Of a DNA stretch of 64,000 bases, positions 1 through 10,596 are shown in pieces. The notes beneath the pieces are model-generated. The model made no database searches. It had not been told where the DNA came from and was given only the letters and a program-made list of their open reading frames with translations. The stretch is taken from the NCBI GenBank assembly GCA_024681775.1, contig JAILAF010000013.1, positions 1 to 64,000 of the forward strand, written 5' to 3'. Positions within the stretch are counted from its first letter, which is position 1. The number at the start of each line of letters is the position of its first letter. Position numbers and translations under genes: made by a program. This DNA is from Lachnospiraceae bacterium (lineage in GTDB: Bacteria; Bacillota; Clostridia; Lachnospirales; Lachnospiraceae).

Positions 1-1119
1 CTGAAACTGAAATCCTACGGGAAATGGTTTGCCCTCTCCGGAAGTGTGCTCATGGGGGTAGGGCTGCTGCTCATCCGGACTTCCTATCTGCAGCTTCTGG
101 GATCTTCCAACCCCGGCAAGGTGGAAGCTGCTATTCCCACGGCCTTTTATCTGTATGTGGTGTTTACGGCGATACTTTTCCTGACATCAGCGGCGTTTGC
201 GTTGCTGCTTCCCAAGCCGCCCGCAGACAGTCGATGCGAGATGGAGGCCGGGTATAAGCTGTTTTTGATGTTCCTGCCCTTTGCCATGCTTTGTTTCGTC
301 TTTTCCTACCTGCCGCTCTACGGATGGCGCTATGCCTTTTTTGAGTACACGGCAGGAAGTGACCTCAGCATGGATAAGTTCGTGGGATTCCACTGGTTCA
401 CCACACTGCTTTCCAATGAGGCGACCAGAGCGGATATTCTCCGCGTTCTGCGCAATACTCTGGCCATGAGCGGTCTGGGAATCCTCACCGGCTGGCTGCC
501 CATCGCCTTTGCCATTTTTCTCAATGAGATCAAAAATTCCCGTTTCCGCCGGATCATCCAGACGGTGACCACCATCCCCAATTTCATTTCCTGGGTTCTG
601 GTGTATGCCATCGCCCTGGCAATATTTTCCACCGACGGATTCATCAATACCATGACCGGCGGTGATGTGAACTATCTGATGAACTCGTCTCATATGTGGC
701 TGAAGATGTTACTCTGGGGCACCTGGAAGGGCATCGGATGGAGTGCCATCATCTATATCGCCGGGATCTCCGGCATCGACCAACAGCTCTATGAAGCGGC
801 CACGGTGGACGGAGCAGGAAGGTTTCAAAGGATGTGGCATATCACGGTCCCGGGACTTCTGCCGACTTACTTTGTCATGCTGCTCATGTCCATTGCAGGC
901 ATTCTCAGCAACGGAATGGATCAGTACCTGGTCTTTTCCAATGCCAGAAACAAGGAGACCATTGAGGTCCTGGACCTTTATGTGTACAACCTGGGTATCC
1001 AGAACGGCATCATCCCCCTTTCCACCGTAGTGGGTATGGTGAAATCCATCGTCAGTGTGATCCTGCTCTTCGGGGCCAACCGGTTCTCCAAGGCGGTCCG
1101 CGGAGAGTCCATCGTATAG
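1..1119 (+). CDS. Carbohydrate ABC transporter permease (LplB-like), 5' end truncated by window
   Basis: Frame open from base 1; multi-TM protein with inner-membrane permease EAA-like motif (YEAATVDGAGRFQRMWHITVPGL); followed by second permease and binding protein. Confidence 0.85.
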   Translation: MKLKSYGKWFALSGSVLMGVGLLLIRTSYLQLLGSSNPGKVEAAIPTAFYLYVVFTAILFLTSAAFALLLPKPPADSRCEMEAGYKLFLMFLPFAMLCFVFSYLPLYGWRYAFFEYTAGSDLSMDKFVGFHWFTTLLSNEATRADILRVLRNTLAMSGLGILTGWLPIAFAIFLNEIKNSRFRRIIQTVTTIPNFISWVLVYAIALAIFSTDGFINTMTGGDVNYLMNSSHMWLKMLLWGTWKGIGWSAIIYIAGISGIDQQLYEAATVDGAGRFQRMWHITVPGLLPTYFVMLLMSIAGILSNGMDQYLVFSNARNKETIEVLDLYVYNLGIQNGIIPLSTVVGMVKSIVSVILLFGANRFSKAVRGESIV

Positions 1120-1128
1120 GAGGAAACT

Positions 1129-2094
1129 ATGGAAGCATCGAAAAGAACTCCAAAGCCCGGGCCCGGGAAAAAAACAGCGGCCGGAATGGGAGTGGTGGGC
1201 CGGAAAACGCCGGGAGATGTGATCTTTGATCTCATCAACCATTGCTTCTTTGGCATTTTTTCCCTTCTGTGCGCCTTCCCGTTTTACTTTCTGTTCATCA
1301 ACACCATTTCCGACAATGATCTGGTGCAGAAGGGACAGATCAAACTGCTCCCCCGGGGGATCAATCTCAGCAACTATCTGGCCATGCTCAATGTGTCCGA
1401 TCTGGGACAGGCCTTTCTGGTGACCATCGCCAGGACGGTTCTGGGCACGGGCCTCATGGTGGCAGCCTCCGGACTGGTGGGGTACCTGGTCACCAAGAAG
1501 GAGATGTGGCACAGAAAATTCTGGTACCGTTTTCTGGTGATCACCATGTACTTTAACGCGGGCACCATTCCCTGGTACCTGAACATGTCCATGCTGGGGC
1601 TCACCAACCATTTTGCGGCATATATCATTCCCGCTGTGGTGGCGCCCTATAACATCATTCTGGTGAAGACCTACATCGAGTCCATCCCTTCGGAGCTGGA
1701 GGAGAGTGCGCTCATCGACGGAGCGGGCTTCTTTACCGTTTTTACCCGGATCATCTGGCCGCTGTGTAAACCCATCCTCGCCACCATCGCTATTTTCGGC
1801 GCGGTGGGCCACTGGAATTCCTACACGGATTCCCTCATTCTGATGCAGAGCGCTCCGGAGCTGAAGACGGTGCAGCATCGTCTGTTCGAGTATCTGAATC
1901 AGACCACGAATCTGGCCTCCGTCATGAGCTCGGGCGGCGGTATGCTGGCTTCGGCAGTGGCGCGGCAGGCCATGAATGCCAAGGTTTTGAAATATACCAT
2001 CTCCATGGTGACAGTGATTCCCATCCTCGTGGTGTATCCCTTCATGAACCGGTATTTTGAGAAAGGGATCATGCTGGGAGCCGTGAAGGGATGA
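1129..2094 (+). CDS. Carbohydrate ABC transporter permease (YtcP/AraQ-like)
   Basis: EAA-like loop ELEESALIDGAGFFTVFTRIIWPLCKPILATIAIF; ends FEKGIMLGAVKG typical of this family. Confidence 0.88.
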   Translation: MEASKRTPKPGPGKKTAAGMGVVGRKTPGDVIFDLINHCFFGIFSLLCAFPFYFLFINTISDNDLVQKGQIKLLPRGINLSNYLAMLNVSDLGQAFLVTIARTVLGTGLMVAASGLVGYLVTKKEMWHRKFWYRFLVITMYFNAGTIPWYLNMSMLGLTNHFAAYIIPAVVAPYNIILVKTYIESIPSELEESALIDGAGFFTVFTRIIWPLCKPILATIAIFGAVGHWNSYTDSLILMQSAPELKTVQHRLFEYLNQTTNLASVMSSGGGMLASAVARQAMNAKVLKYTISMVTVIPILVVYPFMNRYFEKGIMLGAVKG

Positions 2095-2148
2095 TCGAAA
2101 GAAAAAAGGATCCGGCACACGGATCCGTATATCGCAGGGAGGTTTTTT

Positions 2149-3912
2149 ATGAAAAAAAGTAAGATCGCCGGAAGACTGACTGCACTGATGCTCAGCGCAG
2201 CGGTGAGCATTTCGGCACTGACCGGATGCGGGAGTGAGGTGCCCGCAGGAAGCGAAACGGCAGCGGGAGCGGAATCGGGAGAAGCCCCCATCACCCTCAC
2301 CGTATTCAGTCAACTGGCCAATTTCAGCGGCCCTGTCGGGGGCTGGGGCGGACAGCTCATGCTGGATAAATTCAATGTGATCCTGAACATCGTTCCCGAT
2401 ACCAACGGTGCGATCCAGACCCGGATGGAGCAGGGCGATCTGGGCGATATCGTGGTCTTTGGAAGCGACGGTGCCAACTATACGGACAGTATCCGAAACG
2501 GCCTGCTGCTGGACTGGAATGAGGACGATATCCTCTCCGATTACGGCCCTTACATCAAAGAGCATTTTGCCAAGGCGCTGGAGAAAAATGCCGGGATCGT
2601 TCCCCTGGATGAGGATGGTAACCCGCTGACGGAGCCCGGGGTCGTACACGGCTTCGGTCACAATATCGGTAATTCCGACCGGGATGGCATCGATTCCATT
2701 CTCTACACCTGGGATCTGCGCTGGGATCTCTATCAGCAGCTGGGATATCCCGAGGTGAACGAGCTGGAGGATTTCATTCCGCTGTTTGAGGCGATGAAGG
2801 AAATCTGCCCGGAGGATGAAAACGGCAAGCCCACCTATGCTTTTTACCTCTGGCCCGACTGGGACGGAAACATGGTGATGTATGTAAAGTCCATGGCTTC
2901 CGCTTATTACGGATATGATGAGTTTGGCATCGGACTCTATGATACCGAGACCGGAGCATTTTATGACTGCCTGGACAAAAACGGCCCCTATGTCAGATGC
3001 CTGCGTTTCCTGAACAAGCTCTATCAGAAGGGGCTCATTGATCCCGACTCCATGACCTCCACCTATGACATCATGACGGAGAAGATGAAGGCGGGCGGCG
3101 TGTTCTGTTCCATATTTAATTACGCCGGCAGCGATGTGTATAATACGGAGCAGCACATTCAGGAGAACAAGCTGATGCTCAGCTTTAATCCCAAGCAGGG
3201 ACACCCGATCGTCTATGGTCTTTCTCCTTTGGGAGGGAACCGGATCTGGACCATCGGAGCAAAAACAGAGTATCCGGAGCTGTGCATGGAGATCATCAAC
3301 TATCTGGCTACGCCGGAGGGCGCCATGACCATGTGGTACGGTCCCAGGGGCGTATGCTGGGATTACGATACGGATGGGAATACTGTATTTACCGCTCTCG
3401 GAAAGTCCGCAAACCTGGATCCCAAGGGGACATCCATGGAATCCGCAGGATACAGCGGCACCTACCAGGACGGCATCATTCAGATCAACAACACCACCTG
3501 GTCCGAAAAGGCCATCAATCCGGACAGCAACGGTGAAGCTTTTGACAGCAAGCTCTGGAAGAGTGAGATCTCGGATCCGGTGAACGAGGTGGAAAAGGCC
3601 TGGAGAGAGTATTCCGGCAGTATCAGCGAGTTTGACTATATCAGCAATCATGTGGATTACCGAATGAGCCCCGGATCCACCTATTCCGAGGGAAAGCGCT
3701 CGGATGACCTGGAGATCCGCTGGAATGAGGTGACTACCAATTGTATCGTTCCGGGTAGCTGGAATGCGATCTACGCATCCTCGGATGAGGAGTTTGAAAG
3801 CGTCCTGAACAACATGATCGGTCAGGCCAAGGCACACGGTTATGACGAGTGTGTCAAGTGGTGCAAGTCGGAAGCGGCGCTCCGGAAGGCCGCAGAAGAC
3901 GCCTTGAAGTGA
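2149..3912 (+). CDS. Extracellular solute-binding lipoprotein of carbohydrate ABC transporter
   Basis: Signal peptide with lipobox (ALTGCGSE); adjacent to two permeases; RBS gggaggt. Confidence 0.85.
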   Translation: MKKSKIAGRLTALMLSAAVSISALTGCGSEVPAGSETAAGAESGEAPITLTVFSQLANFSGPVGGWGGQLMLDKFNVILNIVPDTNGAIQTRMEQGDLGDIVVFGSDGANYTDSIRNGLLLDWNEDDILSDYGPYIKEHFAKALEKNAGIVPLDEDGNPLTEPGVVHGFGHNIGNSDRDGIDSILYTWDLRWDLYQQLGYPEVNELEDFIPLFEAMKEICPEDENGKPTYAFYLWPDWDGNMVMYVKSMASAYYGYDEFGIGLYDTETGAFYDCLDKNGPYVRCLRFLNKLYQKGLIDPDSMTSTYDIMTEKMKAGGVFCSIFNYAGSDVYNTEQHIQENKLMLSFNPKQGHPIVYGLSPLGGNRIWTIGAKTEYPELCMEIINYLATPEGAMTMWYGPRGVCWDYDTDGNTVFTALGKSANLDPKGTSMESAGYSGTYQDGIIQINNTTWSEKAINPDSNGEAFDSKLWKSEISDPVNEVEKAWREYSGSISEFDYISNHVDYRMSPGSTYSEGKRSDDLEIRWNEVTTNCIVPGSWNAIYASSDEEFESVLNNMIGQAKAHGYDECVKWCKSEAALRKAAEDALK

Positions 3913-4104
3913 TTCGAAAACAGTAAGGGCCGCTCCCCTAAGGAACGGTCCTTACATATAGGAGATACCGGAAAACTACGGGAAACGGCTTTGGAGTTGA
4001 CGGCTGTTTTCTTTGCGATATACTATTTTTTATGAGCAAAAAATACGCGCTCCGGCCTGCTCTTTGGGAAGTCCCGGAACGGTATATGCAAAGGAAACTT
4101 CCTG

Positions 4105-5496
4105 ATGAAACTGATCCACGAAGCCTCCGAATTTCGGAAGGCAAAACTCAATTCCACCAGGGTCATCACCCTGGGCTTTCTCGGAGCGATCCTCATCGGT
4201 GCGCTCCTTCTCATGCTCCCCATTGCAACGGTCCCCGGGGAGGAGACGGATTTCCTGACAGCACTTTTTACCGCCACCACATCCATCTGTGTGACAGGTC
4301 TGGTGGTGGTGGATACCTACGCCCACTGGACCTTCTTCGGGCAGCTCCTGATCCTGATCCTGGTGCAGATCGGCGGCTTCGGTGTCATCACCCTGTATTC
4401 CATGGGCATGCTGGCACTGGGGAAGCGCTTTTCCTTACGGACCAGGCTCCTTATCATGGATTATTACAATCTGGATTCCATCGAAGGACTTCTTTCCTTT
4501 ATGATTCGGGTGGTGAAGGGCACCCTCATCGCAGAAGGCATCGGCGCCCTTCTCTACTGTTTTTGCTTTATCCCCCGCTTCGGATTTTTTAAGGGGCTCT
4601 GGGCTGCGATCTTTAACGCCGTCTCCGCCTTCTGTAACGCGGGGATGGATGTGATGGGCCCCGACTCCCTGATCTATTATCAGAAAAATATCCCTGTCAA
4701 TGTCATCACCATGGTCCTCATCGTCCTGGGCGGACTGGGATATGTGGTATGGTTCGATATGGCAGCAGGCCTGCGCAGCTGCAGGGAGAAGGGCTTCGGG
4801 CCCCGGATCTTTTTGAGGCGTCTCTCCGAGCAGACGAAGCTGGTGCTGATCCTGACAGCGGTGTTTCTGGTCTCCGGGACGGTGCTGGTGGCCCTCTTTG
4901 AATGGAACAATCCTGCCACCATCGGGAACCTGGATACGGGGTCCAAGATCCTGGCCAGCCTCTTTCAGTCCGTGACCTTCCGGACGGCGGGCTTTGCCAC
5001 GGTGCCCCAGGAGGGGCTTACCACTCCTACCGTCATTGCAGGATGCCTGTACATGCTCATCGGCGGCTCCCCCGTGGGCACTGCCGGCGGTATCAAGACG
5101 GTGACCTTCTTTGTGGTCTTCCTGAACATCTATTCCTTCATCAAGGACCGGGATGAGATGGTGGTCTTCGGCAGGAGCATCTCGCCGAAACTGATCAACA
5201 AGGCCAATGCCATCGTGACCTTTAACGTGGGATTGACGCTGATCCTGGTGCTGGCCCTCATCTATGCGGAACAGGTACCTGCCGCATCGGCGGCCTATGA
5301 GATGTTCAGTGCAACGGGCACCGTGGGGCTTTCCAGAGGACTCACATCCTCCCTGCACACGGCGGGGCGGATCCTGGTGATGATCGGCATGTATGCCGGG
5401 CGCATCGGCCCTATTTCCATGGCACTCTTTTTCAGTACTGCGCGGCCGGATCAAAACAGTATCCGCCATGCGAAGGGACATTTTATTGTGGGTTGA
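4105..5496 (+). CDS. TrkH/KtrB family potassium uptake membrane subunit
   Basis: TSICVTGL, FNAVSAFCNAGMD, GGSPVGTAGGIKT filter-like motifs; next gene is TrkA/KtrA. Confidence 0.92.
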   Translation: MKLIHEASEFRKAKLNSTRVITLGFLGAILIGALLLMLPIATVPGEETDFLTALFTATTSICVTGLVVVDTYAHWTFFGQLLILILVQIGGFGVITLYSMGMLALGKRFSLRTRLLIMDYYNLDSIEGLLSFMIRVVKGTLIAEGIGALLYCFCFIPRFGFFKGLWAAIFNAVSAFCNAGMDVMGPDSLIYYQKNIPVNVITMVLIVLGGLGYVVWFDMAAGLRSCREKGFGPRIFLRRLSEQTKLVLILTAVFLVSGTVLVALFEWNNPATIGNLDTGSKILASLFQSVTFRTAGFATVPQEGLTTPTVIAGCLYMLIGGSPVGTAGGIKTVTFFVVFLNIYSFIKDRDEMVVFGRSISPKLINKANAIVTFNVGLTLILVLALIYAEQVPAASAAYEMFSATGTVGLSRGLTSSLHTAGRILVMIGMYAGRIGPISMALFFSTARPDQNSIRHAKGHFIVG

Positions 5497-5519
5497 TCCC
5501 GTGAGGGTAAGGAGGAGAT

Positions 5520-6161
5520 ATGAAATCATTTGTGATCTTTGGTATGGGGAAATTCGGTCAGGCCGTTGCGGACCGCCTCATTGAGGGCGGCGCCGATGTG
5601 ATGGTGGTGGACAATGACGAGGAAGTCATCAACCAGTATTCCGCCAAAGCCACCGCAGCCATCCTGGCTGATCTGACAGACCCGTCAGCGATCAAGGCGC
5701 TGGGCATTGCGGATATGGACTGCGCCGTGGTGGCCATGGCCATGAGTCTGGAAGCCAGCATCATGTGCGTTATGGTGTCCAAGGAGTGTGGCATCCCTTA
5801 CGTCACTGCCAAGGCAGGCAGCGACCGTATGGGGAAGGTGTTAAAGCGCATCGGCGCGGATCAGGTGATCTTCCCCGAGGAGGAGAGCGGCGTCCGCACC
5901 GCCCGTCAGCTGCTGTCCAGCAATTTCCTGGAGTTTTTCGACATCAATGAGGATCTGGCCATCGTGGAGATGCTTCCTAAGCCGGAGTGGGTAGGCAAAT
6001 CCCTCATAGAGCTGAAGCTCCGCCAGTCGTGCGGCGCCAATGTCATCGCCCTGCGGGACGGCGTCATCGAGGAGTATGTGGATCCCAACAGGCCCCTGGA
6101 TAAGGACGTGCCCCTGGTCATCATGGTTCACAGGAAAAATCTGTCTAAATTAGACAAATAA
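5520..6161 (+). CDS. TrkA/KtrA family potassium uptake regulatory protein (RCK)
   Basis: N-terminal Rossmann motif VIFGMGKFGQAVADRL plus RCK_C domain. Confidence 0.92.
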   Translation: MKSFVIFGMGKFGQAVADRLIEGGADVMVVDNDEEVINQYSAKATAAILADLTDPSAIKALGIADMDCAVVAMAMSLEASIMCVMVSKECGIPYVTAKAGSDRMGKVLKRIGADQVIFPEEESGVRTARQLLSSNFLEFFDINEDLAIVEMLPKPEWVGKSLIELKLRQSCGANVIALRDGVIEEYVDPNRPLDKDVPLVIMVHRKNLSKLDK

Positions 6162-6336
6162 ATCCTAAAATAATCAGAAAAAGGGGGGAGGGATTCGTAT
6201 TAAATTTTCTTAAAATCCGACAAATTCAAGATTTTGGGAGTATAATCGGACATAACAACTAAATACGGAAAAGTTCTAAGCATTCTTAAACGAATGAAAT
6301 CCCCTCGCGGGAAAAAAACAGCAATGGAGGAATGTC

Positions 6337-7998
6337 ATGAAGAACGGAAAAATCAGGCTGTCAGCTGCGCAGCTCCTCATCGGGTTTGTCCCGATGATCA
6401 TCATCGGGATCATCCTCAGTGTGATCAGCGGGAGCAGCATTTCATCGAGATTGAAGGACCAGACCTACGAAAAGCTCCAGGTGAGTGTCCGGGCCCTTCA
6501 AAAGTACTATCAGTACGATCTGGATCTGGGAAACGAACCCGAATATGAGCACGATTATGTGGATCTGTTCAAGTCAGAAGGTGTTGAGATGACGATCTTT
6601 AAAGGCAATACTCGTCTCATGACCTCTGCATTGAACGCGCAGGGTCAGCGAAATGAGGGTACCCAGATGGATCCCAAGATCTGGGAGGCAATGCAGAAGA
6701 AGCAGGATTACAGTGCTTCCGGTGTTGTTATCGGGGGCCAGAAATATTATGTGTTCTATAGCCCGCTCTACGACGAAAACGGAAATGTCTGGGGTGCTGC
6801 ATGGGCAGGTGAGAGCGAAGCTGACGTACAGTCTGCCATCCGTGCCGTGATTCTGAACAGCGCGGTGATCTGCGTGGTGAGCATGATCGTCTTCGGCGTA
6901 TTGATCTTCCTGATCTCCGGTAAGATCACAAAGTCCATCTCCGGGATCCTGGAGGAACTGCAGCTCCTGGCTGCCAGCGACCTGACCAGCACCAGAGAAA
7001 TCAAGTCCAATGTCTATGATATCGCCGAGATCTCCAAATGCGCCGCACAGGCAAGAGACCATGTGAAGAGCGTGGTGGGCCAGATCGGAGAGGATTCCCA
7101 GAAGGTGAACGGCGCCATGAGCGATATCTCCTCCGAGGTGAGCAACGCCAACGAGACCACGGAGACCGTGGCCAATGCAGTGGAGGAAATGTCCAAGGCT
7201 TCCATGACCCTGGCAGAGTCCGTTCAGGATATCGCAGTGGCCATCCAGTCCATGGGCGACAATATCGATGAGATCAGTTCCCTCTCCGGAGACGCGGTGG
7301 ATACCGCACTGGGTGTGGGCGATGAGGCTACCAGAGCTTCCGCAGAGCTGGACAACCTGATCAAGGCCAACGAGTCCACCATCCGTACCACCGATGCCAT
7401 CGTGGAGGGGATCAACAAGTCCGCTGAGGCAGTCAGCAAGATTGACATCGCTGCTTCCTCTATCCGGGATATCGCATCCCAGACCAGTCTGCTGTCCCTG
7501 AATGCCTCCATTGAGGCGGCCAGAGCAGGAGAGGCCGGCAGAGGTTTTGCCGTGGTGGCAGAGGAGATCGGTAAGCTGGCACAGCAGTCCAGCGAGTCCT
7601 CCGAGGAGATCCAGTCCATCATCGCGGATATCCTCGCAGCATCCGAGAACAATACCAAGTCCGCAAACGTGATCAAGGAATCCGTGGGCGAAGAGGGCAA
7701 GGCTCTGGGCAAGGTGGTGGAATCCTTCCAGACCGTTCTGGACGGAGCAAAGTCCACCGCAGATGCCATCAGCACCATTCAGACCAAGACCGAATCCCTG
7801 AACAGTTCCAAGGCCAATGTGGTAGACAGTATCTCCACTCTGTCCAGCATCTCCGAGGAGAATGCGGCATCCTGCCAGGAGACCAACGCTTCCATGGATC
7901 TCATGAGCAATACCATCTCCGAGATCAATCAGCAGGCTTCCGATACCACGGCCATTGCGGATGCATTGGATAAGATTGTGGGAACCTTTAAGATCTGA
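6337..7998 (+). CDS. Methyl-accepting chemotaxis protein
   Basis: N-terminal TM/cache-like region, second TM, signalling hairpin [40 protein letters not shown]. Confidence 0.95.
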   Translation: MKNGKIRLSAAQLLIGFVPMIIIGIILSVISGSSISSRLKDQTYEKLQVSVRALQKYYQYDLDLGNEPEYEHDYVDLFKSEGVEMTIFKGNTRLMTSALNAQGQRNEGTQMDPKIWEAMQKKQDYSASGVVIGGQKYYVFYSPLYDENGNVWGAAWAGESEADVQSAIRAVILNSAVICVVSMIVFGVLIFLISGKITKSISGILEELQLLAASDLTSTREIKSNVYDIAEISKCAAQARDHVKSVVGQIGEDSQKVNGAMSDISSEVSNANETTETVANAVEEMSKASMTLAESVQDIAVAIQSMGDNIDEISSLSGDAVDTALGVGDEATRASAELDNLIKANESTIRTTDAIVEGINKSAEAVSKIDIAASSIRDIASQTSLLSLNASIEAARAGEAGRGFAVVAEEIGKLAQQSSESSEEIQSIIADILAASENNTKSANVIKESVGEEGKALGKVVESFQTVLDGAKSTADAISTIQTKTESLNSSKANVVDSISTLSSISEENAASCQETNASMDLMSNTISEINQQASDTTAIADALDKIVGTFKI

Positions 7999-8110
7999 TA
8001 TAACCAGGGTCAAAAGTCAAAAATGCGAGTTATTTTTCGCCCATCCGAAAAGATTTTGAATAAAGTGCTTGCAATTTGTTTTTCGGCGTGCTATGATATT
8101 CAAGTCGTTT

Positions 8111-8185
8111 CGGGGTGTGGCTCAGCTTGGTTAGAGCGCCGTCTTAGGGAGGCGGAGGTCGCGAGTTCGAATCCCGCCACTCCGA
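8111..8185 (+). tRNA. tRNA-Pro (anticodon AGG)
   Basis: Cloverleaf: acceptor CGGGGTG/CACTCCG, D-arm GCTC/GAGC, anticodon stem CCGTC/GGCGG with loop TTAGGGA, T-loop TTCGAAT; CCA not encoded. Confidence 0.9.
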
Positions 8186-8189
8186 CACA

Positions 8190-8222
8190 AAAGGGTCCGA
8201 TTTCCTTCGGACCCTTTTTTTC
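8190..8222 (+). terminator. Rho-independent terminator after tRNA-Pro
   Basis: GGGTCCGA-tttcc-TTCGGACCC followed by T7. Confidence 0.88.
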
Positions 8223-8280
8223 TACTTTTCCATGTAAGCGTTTTCATTCGCCCGGTTACGCGGTTTCGAAAGGAGTTGCC

Positions 8281-9090
8281 ATGAAGATCAGTTTTTGCTA
8301 TCCGGAAGGCAGGACCAAAGCCCTCACCTTCAGCTATGACGACGGCAAGGAGCAGGACAGGCGCCTGGTGAAGATCTTTAACAGGTACGGCCTGAAGGCA
8401 ACCTTTAACTTAAACTACGGCCTTCTGGGAAAGAAGCCCAGACTCACCGCAGAGCAGCTGAAGGGCCTCTATGATGGCCATGAGGTGGCTACCCACGGCC
8501 TGACCCATCCCACCATTGCCAGATGCCCCAACGAGGCAGTGCTGGAGGAGATCCTGGAGGACCGGAAAGGGTTGGAGCGTCTCTTCGGGCAGATCGTGCG
8601 GGGGCATGCCTATCCCAACGGCTCCTACGATGAGCGGATCAAGCAGATCCTGGCGATGGCGGGGATCTTCTACGCACGCACGGTGCATTCCACCGGCAGC
8701 TTCGAGCTGCCTGCGGATCTCATGGAGTGGAATCCCACCTGCCATCATAATGATCCTAAGCTGGCAGAGTACGGGAAAATGCTGGTGGAGGACAAAAAGA
8801 GCCAGTACCTGCGGCTGTTGTATGTATGGGGCCACAGTTATGAATTTGACGTGTGTGACAACTGGAACGTGATCGAGGACTTCTGCGAGGCGGTCTCCGG
8901 CAGAGAGGACATCTGGTATGCCACCAACATGGAGATCGCAGGGTATCTGCATGCGGTGCAGATGCTGGCATTTTCCGCGGACCTGTCCCTGGTCTACAAT
9001 CCCACGGCGGAGGACCTGTGGGTCGCGGTCAGGGATTGGAGCAATGTGCTGCGGATCCCCGCGGGAGAAACCATCCGTACCGGGATCTGA
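8281..9090 (+). CDS. Polysaccharide deacetylase family protein
   Basis: TFSYDDGKEQD, EVATHGLTHPTI, and GHAYPNGSYDE motifs of the NodB fold; RBS aaaggag; the longer ORF from 8023 reads through the tRNA. Confidence 0.85.
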   Translation: MKISFCYPEGRTKALTFSYDDGKEQDRRLVKIFNRYGLKATFNLNYGLLGKKPRLTAEQLKGLYDGHEVATHGLTHPTIARCPNEAVLEEILEDRKGLERLFGQIVRGHAYPNGSYDERIKQILAMAGIFYARTVHSTGSFELPADLMEWNPTCHHNDPKLAEYGKMLVEDKKSQYLRLLYVWGHSYEFDVCDNWNVIEDFCEAVSGREDIWYATNMEIAGYLHAVQMLAFSADLSLVYNPTAEDLWVAVRDWSNVLRIPAGETIRTGI

Positions 9091-9124
9091 CGGGCTGACC
9101 GGGCGGGAACCATCAAAGGAATCA

Positions 9125-9180
9125 AAAACGGACGAGAAGGGAATTTTGATATGATTCCCTTTTCGTCCGTTTTGTTTTTG
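9125..9180. terminator. Stem-loop/terminator between convergent genes
   Basis: AAAACGGACGAgAAGGGAAT ... ATTCCCTTtTCGTCCGTTTT inverted repeat. Confidence 0.75.
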
Positions 9181-9212
9181 TCCGTTTTCCCCTTACGGTG
9201 CTCACCCGACGC

Positions 9213-10568
9213 TCAGGAGACCGCATTTTCCTCTTCCGGGTCCGGGGTCTGCACCTTCCGCAGCCGCTTTGCCATGCTGATGATCAGAGGGATCACCATG
9301 ACGGTCCAGGCGATGGGCTCTGCCCAGATGATTCCCATGTAATGGAGTACGGGGGTCAGCAGGAAGGCCACCAGGACCTTGCACAGGAGCTCCAAAAAGC
9401 TGGATGCCACAGGGGTCACATGGTCCCCCAGTCCCTGGAGACCGTTGCGGAGGATGGTGATGGTGGGTACCAGCATGTAGAAGATGGTATCCACCTTCTG
9501 ATACAGGACGGCGGTATAGAGGATCTCCGGATCCTTCGTGCCGGAGATGGCCGTGATGAGGGAGGGTGCGATGGTATAGCTCATGAGCAGGTCCACGAGA
9601 GCCCAGAGATAGGACAGGAGCAGCGCATCCCGCAGGCCCTTCCGGATCCGGTCCAGTCGTCCCGCACCGTAATTTTGTCCGCAGTAGGTGGCCATGGTGG
9701 CCCCCAGAACGGAGAAGGGCATCATATACAGGTTCGTCAGCTTCCGGGTGGCGGTGTGTGCCACGATGATGGGGGTTTCGAAGGAGTTGATGGCAGTCTG
9801 CAGGGCGACGGTGCCGAAGGCCACCAGACTGCTCATAAGCCCCATGGAGAGGCCGCCGCCGACCAGCTGGGAAGCCATCTCCCTGTCCGGGATCATTTCC
9901 CGTGGGGTGAATACAAACATGGGATAGCGGATCCGCAGATAGAGAAAGCACAGGGCCGCAGAGATGGCCTGGGCCAGAACGGTCGCCAAAGCGGCGCCCC
10001 GGACCCCGTAACGGAGAGGCCCCACAAAGAGCAGATCCAGCCCCACGTTCAGCACGGCGGAGAGGATGAGGAAGAGCAAAGGGGTCAGAGAATCCCCCAC
10101 AGCCCTTAAGTTGGAGGCGAGCACATTGTACAGGACACAGAAGATCAGTCCTGCCAGCAGGGTGCCTAAGTATGCGGAAGCATCGGGCCGGAGGGCGTCG
10201 GAGACATTCAGGATGTCCAGCAGGACATGCAGTCCCAGAAGGGACGGCAGCGTCATGACGAGGGCTGCTACGGTGCCCAGCAGGAGCCCGGAGGCAAAGC
10301 ACCGGCGCACCAGATCCCGGCGGTTCATGCCGAAGTACCTGGCGGTCAGGATGGAAAATCCACCGGCGAGACCGATGAGAAAACCGCTGAAAAGCTCATG
10401 GAGGGTGCTGACGCTGCCCACCGCGGCCAGGGCGTCCGTTCCGAGCATGGAGCCGACGATGCGGGTGTCCGTCAGATTGTAGGCCAGCTGGAAGAGCCTT
10501 CCGATGAGCACTGGGATCGCAAATTTTAACATGACCAGGGCGGGAGAGCCCTTGGTGAGATCGTTCAT
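9213..10568 (-). CDS. MATE family efflux transporter
   Basis: 12-TM protein beginning MNDLTKGSPALVMLKFAIPVLIGRLFQLAYNLTDTRIVGSMLG. Confidence 0.93.
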   Translation of the reverse strand: MNDLTKGSPALVMLKFAIPVLIGRLFQLAYNLTDTRIVGSMLGTDALAAVGSVSTLHELFSGFLIGLAGGFSILTARYFGMNRRDLVRRCFASGLLLGTVAALVMTLPSLLGLHVLLDILNVSDALRPDASAYLGTLLAGLIFCVLYNVLASNLRAVGDSLTPLLFLILSAVLNVGLDLLFVGPLRYGVRGAALATVLAQAISAALCFLYLRIRYPMFVFTPREMIPDREMASQLVGGGLSMGLMSSLVAFGTVALQTAINSFETPIIVAHTATRKLTNLYMMPFSVLGATMATYCGQNYGAGRLDRIRKGLRDALLLSYLWALVDLLMSYTIAPSLITAISGTKDPEILYTAVLYQKVDTIFYMLVPTITILRNGLQGLGDHVTPVASSFLELLCKVLVAFLLTPVLHYMGIIWAEPIAWTVMVIPLIISMAKRLRKVQTPDPEEENAVS

Positions 10569-10596
10569 GGAGTTCCTTTCTTAATGCACATAACGA

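Noticed and set aside
709-3837. 1042-aa minus-strand ORF
   Set aside because: Runs antisense across three well-supported ABC transporter genes; caused by codon bias that avoids antisense stops; no recognisable domain
6574-8013. 479-aa minus-strand ORF
   Set aside because: Antisense to the MCP coiled coil; composition-driven
8023-8280. N-terminal extension of the deacetylase ORF
   Set aside because: Reads through tRNA-Pro and its terminator; true start is the ATG at 8281 with an RBS
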